Source: Ascaris suum | Lineage: Eukaryota; Nematoda; Chromadorea; Rhabditida; Ascarididae | Reading direction: 5' to 3' | Length of the DNA: 64,000 nt | NCBI GenBank assembly: GCA_013433145.1 | Contig: CM024190.1 | Location: 558,001-622,000 of the forward strand | Shown here: positions 50,901-60,897 of the stretch, piece after piece | Layout of the letters: every line of letters begins with the position of its first letter | How positions within the stretch are numbered: position 1 is the first letter of the stretch | Translations under genes and position numbers: made by a program | The notes under the pieces: model-generated | Seen by the model: the letters and a program-made list of their open reading frames with translations, nothing else | Told to the model about the DNA's origin: nothing | The model's database searches: none

Positions 50901-52997
50901 GAACACAGTTCCAGGTAGTCGAGAAGAACTTCAGAGATAACAGGAATACTCGGCCTGTAGTATACTATCTCAACTATTAAGTGTTCGGCAAATAATGAAT
51001 CACAGTTAAATGCTACGAAAAGTTCCAACGGTAAACCAGAGCAATCAAAAATGACAAACCCTCGGCAACAAACATGATCAATGAAAAACTAACCGAGGTG
51101 CACTCAAGAGAAGCTAGAAGAATACGTGCTTTGTGAAGCTCGCCCGATGGACCAATTGCTATCCGAAACTACAAGCAGAGAAGGAAAAACTTAGGGTAAT
51201 GAAATCATATGTTAGCCGAATCAATCAACTTCACAAGTCACCTACAAAGAGTTGTCCATCAGACCGCAAACACGGTCCAATGGGACTGGGCTGACCGCAA
51301 AATGCAGTTTAATTCTTTGGCACATTTAAGTACCTAAAATCCAAAGACAAGTTGATGGATCAATTCGAATGCTGGCATGGAGAGTCAACCTATTGTCCCT
51401 ATCTACATTACTAGCGTCAGCTGTTATCGAACTAGAACTACCTGATTAATAAATCCAGACGCTCGTGTATGTGCCTAAAGAAGACGTAGAAATGGAGACG
51501 AATTTGGAAAAGCGCATAATGACGCAAAAGCTTATAAGGAGTTTTACAAATTCGAGAAGCGTTCAAACACAAGAATCAAGTATCCTGACCTGTTCGCCAC
51601 TTGTCTAGCAACAAACTGATAGGCCAGGCAAATTCTATTGACGCATACAAACAATTTAGCAGAAATGTCCGCATCCAACGGCTGGTCTGTGAAAATATAG
51701 ACATAATCCGACAGTTGCACACATATACAAATAGCTTATAACGGTAATTTTCAGTAGGCAGATTATGGCAGATTTCCAGGATCACTGCAAATTCATCTGG
51801 TAGATTACTCTATCAGAACCGGATTTAAAAGTACAACAACTTTCTCCCTATCGCATATTTTAAAACTCAGGTTTTTTACTCAAGGACCCATGGATTTTCT
51901 AGTAGACTACTTCTGCACTAAAGCGATGAATGAGGAAGAAAATGTGATGTTAAACATGTTCTGCGCTAATCCTGAAGACCAAAACAAAAGACCATTCGAT
52001 GAATTGAATTAGTGTTCATGTACGAAACAACGCAACAAATCGATGGTAGCAATAAGAAGATTTCCGCTCATAAAGAAGGCAGAAAATTTTAAAACAGATG
52101 AGTATTTTAAGGAAATGAAAGCAATCAAACATCGAAACGGCGTATAAATAAATCCACCTTTCACAGGCACATGAGCAGCTTTTAAGAAGAATTGGGTGGA
52201 CAGCTTATCCCAAAATTTTTGCGGAGGAGGTTCGGTGAGGAATGGGTTTAATGATGCACAGCCAATTGCTTCCAAAACTTAGTCAGCACAAAATTTGAGT
52301 ATTAAACATTTCTGAATGTGGACAGGACCATCTTTTGGAGTTACAACGAAAGAAAAGGGACCATTGAGAATGAGGGTTTCTGTTCATTTCTCTTCCAAAC
52401 ATTTCGATCAGACTCATTTGAGAACATGGGGTTTGCTTGTGTGGAGTTTCCTCCCATATCAACAAACAGTTTCATGGGATCGCTCTTCGGAACACTAACA
52501 GCTCCTCTAAGTACGCTTATTGCAATCTTTTCTGCACCAAAGACATTTTTTAAAGTGAAAGCCACAAACTGCTATGCGCGAATAGCGCTTTCTAGCGCAA
52601 CTTCAAAAGAGCGACTATATTTCATTCTAGATTTTGAGCACTTCCAGAAACCTCCACTGTGTTCATTACGTTAATAAATCACGCGGGCAATGACTAAGAA
52701 GAGAGCTTCATTCACAAAAAATGATTTCACCTGACCTTCATCGGGATCGTCGAACGGTAGAGCAAATCCGTCGAGTGGAGAACTTCGGTTGAAGATGAAT
52801 GCATCGTTGAGTGCAACAGACTCGTTGCTCGATTGTGATCGTACGTCAACAGCATCAAACTCTAGAACAGCGGTGTTATCAGTGCTGTCAAAGAATTGAA
52901 ACTGAGCGTCATGAAGAACTGAGGAGCCGAGTGGGGTGAACTGCAAAGCCAACGCTGCTACAAATAGTCCCACCGCAGCACTGATCTTTCGCCGCAT
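32975..52997 (-). CDS. Secreted LamG-EGF-LamG protein, at least 10 exons over 20 kb
   Basis: LamG domains are typical of laminins, neurexins, agrin, perlecan and Crumbs, and bind matrix or cell-surface partners. Exons: 52997-52736, 48730-48478, 45199-45124, 39655-39506, 38104-37921, 36577-36543 (tentative), 35934-35850, 35499-35333, 34362-34262 and 33102-32975. The start MRRKISAAVGLFVAALALQF is a signal peptide, followed by an acidic N-glycosylation-rich linker. LamG1 shows YLELSFHLKPIEPNGLVYL, SWHEAEIWRSGRAALIKVD and GFSGCLKKV. The EGF domain runs from CSETHCGAHARC to CRFPAYGPLCEK. LamG2 shows GETLDLSFLMKRNK, VLVYVGDEDN, VYDAFYIGG and GFFGCIQGIRIDYEEIDSPL. The frame stops 16 residues later (INILRC), with no membrane segment. 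Exon 6 does not join exon 5 in phase, so one short exon is missing. An unseen C-terminal extension is possible. Which named family it belongs to is open. Confidence 0.85.
33880..33896 (+). repeat. Poly-C tract
   Basis: CCCTCCCCCCCCCCCCCCCC-type run inside the last intron of the LamG gene. It reads as G-rich on the transcript. Confidence 0.85.
36578..37920 (-). other. LamG gene intron, probably hiding one short exon
   Basis: The EGF exon leaves phase 1, while the next recognised segment (36577-36543, reading KYDHWPIEYSYD) needs phase 0. One small exon encoding the start of LamG2 should therefore lie here, or a different acceptor is used. I could not identify it. A minus frame at 37324-37617 is open but not LamG-like. 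Confidence 0.4.
39330..39456 (-). mobile_element. tRNA-derived SINE-like element
   Basis: On the minus strand TTTTTGGTAGAGCGCTCAG (A-box-like, as in a tRNA D-arm) is followed about 50 bases later by GGAATTCGACCGC, which keeps the TTCGA core of a B box. These are the spacing and motifs of an RNA polymerase III promoter. The sequence does not fold as an intact tRNA, so a tRNA-derived SINE or tRNA pseudogene is likelier than a tRNA gene. It lies in the LamG intron about 50 bases downstream of the exon ending at 39506. The right-hand end of the element is not defined. Confidence 0.45.
39660..45120 (-). other. 5.5-kb LamG gene intron
   Basis: This separates the third and fourth recognised exons; reading phase is 0 on both sides and the protein joins as AALIKVDHQSW. 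Several open frames occur (for example 40495-40791 plus and 42112-42423 plus) without recognisable domains, and there are A-rich runs near 42030, 43722 and 44277. No further gene is supported. Confidence 0.55.
45740..47700 (-). mobile_element. Decayed Ty3/Gypsy-type retroelement (gag, RT, RNase H remnants)
   Basis: Read on the minus strand, a gag-like segment (about 47528-47121, with FAIDGAGLDDATRVCVLLQK) is followed by reverse transcriptase (about 46999-46411) and an RNase H-like region (about 46363-45755). RT signatures are SNWTAPIVITKKSNGSVSIC, SHIDFADAYLHVEVDKQSEQ and the active-site block AYRDDVIIVGRTAEEH; the connection and RNase H part starts PAPKDNTQLRSFLELLSYYG. The pieces are in different frames with stops between them. 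A full gag, the protease and the integrase are missing, and no LTRs were seen. A small duplication of GGGCTGGAAAG lies near 47033-47064. It sits in an intron of the LamG gene in the same orientation and is not expected to be mobile. Confidence 0.85.
48731..52735 (-). other. First intron of the LamG gene (4 kb)
   Basis: Between the signal-peptide exon and the first LamG exon. It contains a GC-richer minus frame at 50476-50748 with no known domain, and a stretch near 51290-51500 whose interrupted plus frame (FGTFKYLKSKDKLMDQFEC) recalls the end of LINE reverse transcriptases. Both are too weak to call. No independent gene is supported. Confidence 0.45.
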
Positions 52998-53103
52998 TTT
53001 ATATCTCGCCACACAATTGCACCGTCTCTGATCGCGCTATTCGGCTGTTAGACTTGACAGAAACCACCCGACGATCGAAAATATGGCCGAATAAGGGCTC
53101 TTC

Positions 53104-53626
53104 TTGTTGCACGCAAGCCGCTGCTTCACTGAAGATGCCCAACCCATCTACTCAGCATTGGAGGCGGGACTGAGCTATCGGTTAAGCCTAGGCCAAGCAC
53201 ACGCCTCGGCTCTCGAGATCCCTCTGACGTCGCACTTGTTGCGTGCAGAACACTGCCAACCGCTGTTAGGCATTAGCATTGGTAGGACGGGATTCGACGT
53301 TAGCTTATGCACTCAGACGGCCAAACAGATGCGCATGCACGATTACACCGTCAACGTCCGGGTTTCAAGCAATAATCAACTAGAGATTATTGAACACACC
53401 AGCAAAAAGGGAAGACGAATCCAGTGAGTTGCAAAGAACCAGTGGGAACTTCGAATTCAACCAAGAAGGTCGGCGGAAGCGCCGGAAGCCGGCTAACGAG
53501 CCCGACTCAGCGAACTGCCTCTTTCATGCGCTTTTCAAATGTCCGGAGTTCGCATTTGCTTTCCGGCAAAATGTCAAAGCCCAAATAAACAAAATTATTC
53601 AGAACTGTGAAGGAATGGCCCCCTAG
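53104..53626 (+). pseudogene. Probable frameshifted ORF remnant, unknown family
   Basis: Two overlapping plus frames (53104-53427 and 53390-53626) have coding-like, GC-richer composition, while all other frames are interrupted. They would form a single reading frame after one shift near 53390-53427. The first part contains QPIYSALEAGLSYRLSLGQA and DYTVNVRVSSNNQLEIIEH. The second contains PDSANCLFHALFKCPEFAFA, which resembles the catalytic-cysteine block of OTU-type cysteine proteases (D-x-N-C-L-F-x-A), but this match rests on a few residues. It lies just upstream of the LamG start on the opposite strand. It could be a repeat-derived gene fragment or a decayed gene. Confidence 0.35.
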
Positions 53627-53639
53627 GCGCCGAGCCCTA

Positions 53640-56600
53640 ATCGCATAACAATTGCCTAACCGAGTGCCCAGAAGCCCTCCCATAAGTTGTTCACCTTTTC
53701 AAGGATACTACCATGCAAACGATTAAAACGTTTTGACGCTGAACAGAAAAAACGATATGATGATTACCACAAAATGATGCAAACATATTAAAAACCAGCA
53801 ACGATGGGATGAGAAACAATGGAGAAGGCGGATCAGGAATGTTGTCACAATTAACGCTTTTATAGTTGAGGCCATACGGCCAACAGCTTGCGTGAACGTG
53901 CGAAAAAACAAGTAGGAAGTCGCGTAAGAGGAACCGCCACGAAATGTGCTTTTCTACTCTAATTCTGTTTATTAGATCAAGAATATACATTTGCTAATAT
54001 ACAGATGCCATTTGCTCAACTAGCGATAAAAATTCGGCCGCAATGGGTTTATTTTCTAACCAAATCGACCGCTCATATTAACCTTCCATACATAATTTTC
54101 CTCTTTGGGTTTTGAGATCCAAGCAGTTGTTGAATATCCTTGTTCATGCAAGTTTTGAAGAGTTTTTGGATACCCACAACCCCATATGAGTCGAACAATC
54201 GACATGAAGACTGGTGCGGACCACCCTATTGCACAAATTATGCTTGCCAAACTTCATATCACCGTGTTCAGTGATTTCCGGACTGAAAAAAAAAAAACTA
54301 AAATACAGATACGATCACACACATATACGAATAAACGCCAGGCTCAGTACTGCTCTTTGCTGCTGAATTTGTGAAAGAAAGCAAAAAATGACGAAAAAGT
54401 TTGTATTACACGTTTTTTTACAGTAATCAAACCTGAGCCAAATATATTCGTTTCCAATCCACGCCCATTCGGTTTCTGAGCGGATATGCATATGCAAATT
54501 TACCGATGTCCTTCACGAGAAAACTTAGGTTTATAGGGTTGCTCGCAGCAGCTTTTATTTCGACACATGCACACAGATAGACAACGGCTATTGCAGACGT
54601 AATGCTCGCAAACAGTGAAAATTTGGAAGATATGGCAGAACTAATTTCTCAGATATAAACTATTAATCGGCTAATCTATATCAAGCACGCTAGGTGCTCG
54701 TCGAAGACAATTTTTTTGGCGGCGAGAATCTCCAAGGAGCAAAAAGACAAAAGAAATTCTATTCGATGGAGGAACGGTTCCATAAAAGTCAAGGACAGAA
54801 ATACCGTTCTCGAGATTTTCTCGGCTCACATGCAGGATTCTCAAAATTCCTTGCCTCTGGCTCTTTCTGCAAATTGCGGAGGCACAATATCGCTCACAAC
54901 AAATTTCATATTCTGCACCTCCTAAATACTGAAACGAAATTACCACGAACCAGACTTCCATCAACTAACATCACTTATACACAAAATACTTTCAGTAAAT
55001 AACTAATGAGAATAGAGGGACTGCCTGCATATACATGAAGCAGTTAAAATAAAACTGAGCCGTAAATAGTAGCAATTCAATGCTATTGACAACAATATGA
55101 GCAACTGAGATACTGCGAGATTTAATAACGAGCAGTAGTGTTGCTATCGTGGATGGGAACAGTGTTAAATAGTGATCAATGTTTTATGCAAGTGGAATTC
55201 TTCACTTGAAATGCACTGGTCAGAACGGTCTTCTGACCCCAATATAAACGAATCAACAGATTTTCGGGAATTTCGCCAGCAATTAAACTTTAATTCCGAA
55301 GCGAAACCAAAGACATTTTTTCGATGTAAATTGTGGAGCAGTTGAAGAGAAAAGAGAGCATAAGATGCGGCACAAATAACCCCCGAAAAGAGCTATAATT
55401 TAATCAATGGCCTTCAGGTGCCTTCTAAGTGGGAATCCTTTCAACGAAACGCAATAAGCAAGAGCGATCACTAGGGCAAAAGAAGACAATGCATCAAAAC
55501 ACATTGTACACGACACGTCTATTCCCATGATTAATCAAAGCTTCATGTTTGCCCGGTCAGACTCTTGATTGTTTAAATTTCCGTCCTTACTCGGAAACTT
55601 TTTATTCGTTGTCACTTATACTGCGAATACAAACTGAAGTGGCTTTTAAGAAATTCACAGATAGTAAATAATTATGCCAACCTCACAGCACATCAGAATG
55701 GCAACTCAGATTTTATTACGAATTTGCTTTCCATAACACAAATGAAAACTTACTTCTGCTACTGCTGTTCGCTTTAACGACGAGTTCTTGACGCTGGCAA
55801 GGTTCTGAAAAAAAAAAAAAAATCAGACAAAACATCACGTCTGTGTAATTTAATGAACGATCGGCTAGCATTTCCTGCAGGATATTTAATTTCACCCTTC
55901 TACAATAAATTCCCAGTTATTTGCACTTCACAACATCGTAATATGCCATGAAAATCTTTGGTTCTTCTTCCTCCCACTTATGAAAGATTAATTTGCAAGT
56001 CGACGCAACCCACCTATGCATCGCAACACAAACCGAGGATACTTTCATAATTTAGACCTTTCAATTTATACCGTCTCTACCGCGCACATCATCGACCGGC
56101 ATAAAATAACGCCTTTTTGGCACATTTTTGCAAATTTGACGACAGGAAAGTGAAGAAAAGAGCAAAAATAGACATGGAAACTATCAGATAAGGAATCGGC
56201 ATGCTTTCTCCGACCGTCCCGTGACAACAGCAAAATACGTGGACGGATGAAACTCCCCATCCTCGCCGTATTTCTCATTTGTTGTTGTCGAACAATCCAA
56301 AAGCTCTTCTCCCAAGCACTGTCCATTACTTTTAGAAAAAAAATCTATTAGCCTAATTAAATGGCTCAGGTTTGCTATCCTTTGAGGGTATAAAACTGCT
56401 ACTCATATTGGAGCCTAGACGTCCACTTCATCTTGCACTCCGTAAGTTCTTTCACACCTCGTAACAAGCATTTACGAAGCTGAAACCGGATCTACCTCGA
56501 AACACCTCAGATTCATATTAATTCATTCATATGATAAAACTAATGTGATTTTATTTTAATTTTTGCAATATTTTCCGACTGGATTTACACAACTTCATTC

Positions 56601-56700
56601 TTATCTCAGCCTCAGTTCTGCTGCGCCAAATTAGAAGAAATTAACATAAATAAAGGCTTCTTGTGGATCAAGTTTTCAAAAGTCAGCTCCATAACCAGTA
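53640..56700. other. Intergenic stretch, no gene supported
   Basis: A minus frame ending near 54056 (GCGYPKTLQNLHEQGYS) and overlapping frames at 54671-55002 on both strands are open but have no recognisable features. There is an A run near 55808. No RNA gene was seen. Confidence 0.4.
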
Positions 56701-56721
56701 ATATTTATTCCACATTTTTAG

Positions 56722-56780
56722 GCGAGGTCCAGGTGTTCATGCACTCAGAAATGCTCAGGTTGCCGCGAAACCTCACCAGT
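56722..56780 (+). CDS. Candidate small exon with near-consensus splice sites
   Basis: CACATTTTTAG precedes and GTGAGTCTG follows a 59-base segment that can read GEVQVFMHSEMLRLPRNLTS in one frame. Two other frames are also open across it. Good sites on both sides within 60 bases are suggestive, but no partner exon was identified and the peptide is not recognised. Confidence 0.2.
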
Positions 56781-57072
56781 GTGAGTCTGAGAGTCTGCGA
56801 GAACTGAAGTGCCGAAGATGTTTTTGAAAATTTCAAATATTCGACTCCATCAATGGTATCGTCTATCCTCATAAACGTCATTACCATGAACAATCCAGAA
56901 GTAGCCCTACAATGCTTTCAAAGGAGAAAGTATGTGTTATCGGAACCCACTTCGTTGTACTTGAAAATCTATATGACCGGCTGATTTGGGAAACCTAATC
57001 GTGCTAGCCTTCTTCACGTGCCTTTATACTTCTTGTGCGCTTCTACAAGTTTGCATTTATTAAGCGCACCAC

Positions 57073-57104
57073 TAGTCATCTGTGCAGACATGCACAGATG
57101 ACTA
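57073..57104. repeat. Perfect 14-bp inverted repeat with 4-nt loop
   Basis: TAGTCATCTGTGCA (57073-57086) and TGCACAGATGACTA (57091-57104) are exact reverse complements separated by GACA. The hairpin lies about 160 bases upstream of the candidate gene start at 57266. It could be a transposon remnant, a palindromic regulatory site or a structured RNA element. Confidence 0.85.
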
Positions 57105-57260
57105 ATGTGTTTCTCTGTCTGTTTGTCCACAATAGTTACAGTCGCCGAAATAACACATGAAAATCAAGGGTACAACATACACAGACACAATTTTCACAAA
57201 CATCCATCAACTTCGAAAGAGACCATTACGTCTTAAGATACCCTAAAATTGTATTTACAG

Positions 57261-57466
57261 CTGTCATGAAGTGGGATTATCCCTTCCTGATATTACTCAT
57301 CTTGAATTTACATCCGCACCTGAATTATCCGTACCCGTACATGTGTGCCACAAAACAAGTGGGAAAGCATGTTAAAGTAGCTGAAATGATATTCGCTCCT
57401 GCAATCCCACTAAACAGAACAACCGTTTCGCAAATCGCCAACGACTGTTTAAACGAGCTCAACGAT
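57261..57466 (+). CDS. Likely first exon of a secreted or membrane protein (partial gene)
   Basis: TTGTATTTACAG ends at 57260, and the ATG at 57266 follows after only 5 bases, a layout typical of nematode spliced-leader addition. The exon then reads MKWDYPFLILLILNLHPHL, a signal peptide or anchor, and continues through MIFAPAIPLNRTTVSQIAND and CLNELND to a GTACGG donor at 57467. The CLNELND stretch after a signal peptide vaguely recalls the N-terminal cysteine-containing region of the NRF-6 (nose resistant to fluoxetine) family, but this is only a hint. The downstream exon is not established; the plus-strand exon at 60341-60514 is one candidate. Confidence 0.4.
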
Positions 57467-57499
57467 GTACGGATATGTTGATCTAACCGATTTGCCGTA

Positions 57500-60340
57500 A
57501 CATATTTTATACAAAAGGTTCACGGTTCTGACCCATCCGGTTGTAGAATGCGAACGCGTGGGCCGTGAAATGCTACCTCACTAATCATATGGTGCTTACC
57601 AACTTTCAGGCACGCTGAAGTAGCACGCCTTTTCCATTTGATGAATCAACTTGAAAGTTGGTAGGGGGTCATTCTGTGACGGTGATTACATCTTCCCTTC
57701 CGAAAAAAACAAGCGATTCTAGCTACAGTGGCTTCTGAGTTGAAACTATCGAGCAAAGGAACAGATACACGTATCGGCGCAAATAGCACCTCATAATTAG
57801 AGCGAGACCAAATTTGCGGAAGCACATAAAAACGTAGGTATGCATGCACGATCGGATCGTCCGAAGCACAAATTCATAATTTCGCATGTTTCATTATTTG
57901 CGTTTGGAGTGCAAAAAGCGAGAGTACAAAAGTACACCGTGCCAGCCGCTCTTGTAAACTTCTGCATTTGTTTTCTTCGTGAAACGACGGCTCACAAGTC
58001 GCTTTATCAAGCTATGGCCGTTGCGTCAATCACTTCCGGTCAAGCTGCTAAATGAAGAACTTGCTGGTATCACTAATATGTAGGAGGGCATAAATCAAGC
58101 ACTTGTTACAAGGTCTGTAAAGTTTTTAGATTTTCTTTACTCATGTATCTACCTGAATTTTAGAGTTGTCCTTTCTCGCCTTTAAATTATTCAATCCTCG
58201 ACAAAGAAACAGCTAACTTTAAGTAGCGCTGCATCATACTGTTGGTATAGTGACTGCTTTCACGAATATTTCTTTTGAAAGAATCATAAAACCAATAAAA
58301 CACAAATTCCATTATAGCTGTCATCAGAATGCACCATGCAAATTCAACACATCGAGAGACGGCTAAAAGAATTTTAGTATTTTCAGAAGGCTGCAGTGTG
58401 GTATGGCCTTTCAAGTGGAAAGTGCGGTGATAAAAAGGAAGCGAGTCGGCTGCGGACTCAATACAAGGGAAGCGTTCGTGCGCTGATGTAACTATCACTC
58501 TGCGCAACAGGAATTTAATTTGGCAGAACGGGTGCAAATGTTGCGCCTTATGAGCGCATCATTCCTCTAATCACGGAGCCACCTTAGAGGGGATCGGATC
58601 AAGGTCTTTCTTTAACGTTCTTCGATTATTGCATTTATATCACGTATGGCAACCGTTCCCCTCCAAACCAGTCAAAAAAGAGACCGGAAGATTTTCGCTG
58701 CATATTCCGGGGTTTTCCGAGAAAAAAAAAGCCGCCATCAAACGATAAACAAACATTCGAAGGAATTAAAAATATCAGCCATCTGAAGGAAAAATTCACA
58801 AGTGTTGAATTTTCGAAGCCTACGAAACATTTCATAGTCAAACCAAAGCTCATTTTTTGCAATTAATTGGAAGTACATTTTTGCAATTCCACTCATCAGA
58901 GCGGACAATTTCAAAAATCGCAACAAAAATCAGACCAACGTTCACAATAATGAGTCCATATTTCAGTCGGACTGATAACCCATACACCCATACAAATCTT
59001 CACGACCAACTTTTCTGTATATCCAACAGCTCCTTAAATGCCTTTCCATGCGCAGAACCTTTTGGTGCCCTCTCTATCAGTTTTGAGTCGTTGAATATTT
59101 ACACTTTTTTCCAAAACAGACCGATCAACTCGAATATTGTTTTATACTTCTTACGGAATGTAACTTGGTTGCATGAAGTTTACACCAAGGCATCCGTGAA
59201 TGGCTTCTGCGATCGGAAGTTACACTTTCAAATACTTGTTATGTAACGTGGATTAATTGCGATAAAATGCGTTGGTCTTCTTGTTCAACAGAAGCCTAAG
59301 CCAAATAGCTTACCGTTGAAACTTCATAAAGCTGAATGCAAAAACTTCAAACGATGAGCATCGAATAGTTACTATTGCCAAGCAGTGCATCTGGCCATTT
59401 CGCGCCATTAGGAGACTGAGTTTTCTGTGAAGCTATTTCCTCCAAAATTTTCCTTCAAATCTTTTGAAATCGATGGGGATCACGTGGCATGGGTCAAGCA
59501 GAATCCCTCAAATCAGCCTTCACTTCTTCCGACATCCCTTTCGTGAGATGCGACCATTTCAAAAACGCATCATTTTCCCTTTGGCAAAATTCTCCGTAAA
59601 AGCCTGCTACCATTATATGTAATACCAGTACACACATGTGCATACATATGCAGTCCAGTAATTAGCAGCAGCAAATTACTTCTAACAAAATAATTCGTGC
59701 AAGATTCACGAATTTTTGAGTGGAAAAGAGATGAGATTATATGAAGAAGCAGGAGGGCGCATTCCTTCAGAACCCCAAAACTTGGAGCTGTCAAATGAGA
59801 TCCGTGCCTCTCCACGACTGAGTTGCGAAACTCGGCCCCCACATTTCAACACAAATACTATTCATGAACATAGCAATGGGAACACAAAAAGTTGGACCCG
59901 ATGGAGCCAAAATGTGATCTAGATGCCATCAAAAATCAGGGGCTTCTAAAATTAACTTGGCAACCATCGAAATTTTGAGTCTCCTAATGAAGTTCTTTTG
60001 GAGTCAAAATTAGCAGTTGCTGGATTTTTTTTTTTGTGATTGCAGTTAGTGATACTCAAGGTGCGTAGTCACGCTTGCTGACAAACAAATTGCTCTGCTA
60101 TAATGGCATGTTCTCATGGAATATAAAAAGCTTCGTAGTCATTAAAAAAGTTCTGTTGACGCCTTTTGCAATTCAACTGCTAAGGTCGATCGACTGAACA
60201 ACCCACTGAAAACAAGAATGCAACGCTACATTATTACGTTATTAAACAAATCCAACAGCTAAAAGTTCGTTCCACTCGCACTTCCCTGGCTGTTGAAGAA
60301 AATTAGTATATGCAAATATGCCATTACCCCACTTCTCCAG
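57500..60340. other. Possible intron of the gene starting at 57266, otherwise empty
   Basis: Open frames exist (57840-58055 plus, 58187-58537 minus, 58857-59246 plus), none with a recognisable domain. The further exons of the right-hand LamG gene might lie here on the minus strand, but I could not identify an EGF or LamG motif. Confidence 0.35.
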
Positions 60341-60514
60341 AAGACGTAAGAAATTAAAGCGAGCATTGTGTCATTACCACAATGCCAAGTTTTACCGCGA
60401 TGGGTTTGCCAGTTCGTGTATAGAACTCATTGCGCAGGGAGATACAGACACACACAGACTAGGCGTCAAGACGCTGGATGCCTTGTCGCAAAGTTTTAAA
60501 GAGTCTCTATATAT
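60341..60514 (+). CDS. Candidate plus-strand exon, unknown family
   Basis: CACTTCTCCAG precedes and a consensus GTAAGTTT donor follows an open segment whose peptide looks genuine: FYRDGFASSCIELIAQG, then HRLGVKTLDALSQSFKESLY. A second acceptor (CACAATGCCAAG, ending 60377) would start it at FYRDG in phase 0, matching the phase-0 donor at 57466. If not spliced, the frame stops at TAA 60516-60518. I do not recognise the family. It lies about 380 bases from the minus-strand LamG exon at 60898, so two genes on opposite strands interdigitate or meet here. Confidence 0.35.
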
Positions 60515-60897
60515 GTAAGTTTCTGGCACATGAGCGAAGACGAGGAGATATATCTGCGTCGCGGACCGAAAAAGTTGTCATTTTAGGCATCATTAATAAG
60601 CGAATGCAGATGTTTTCTGCTGATACTGGTGCTTTAAGATGATCCCGATGAATGGATTTGCTACGAGAATCGCTTTTGGTGGGGAACAGCCTTTTCAAAA
60701 TTTATTCAATAACGGCTTTGAGACTAGCCATAAGCAGCGAACTTTGGAGTGAAATTTGGCTATCACGTTTTTATGGTACGCAAAGACCAATATCGATCGC
60801 AACACGCTTCACATGCTAATTCGCATCAGCATCGGGGAAGAACATTCGCAATGCTAATTTTAAGGAAAAATTTCCTGAACTGGCACGACCAATGTAC

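Noticed and set aside
51290..51500. Possible LINE reverse-transcriptase tail (FGTFKYLKSKDK)
   Set aside because: Only a short resemblance interrupted by stops; not enough to call an element.
52998..53012. Upstream in-frame extension of the LamG protein start (five extra codons)
   Set aside because: The extension would begin at GTG. The first true ATG in frame is at 52997 and directly precedes the signal peptide.
58187..58537. Minus-strand frame with a hydrophobic segment, considered as a transmembrane tail of the right-hand LamG gene
   Set aside because: No EGF or LamG exon links it, no clear acceptor was found, and the composition is explained by AT richness.
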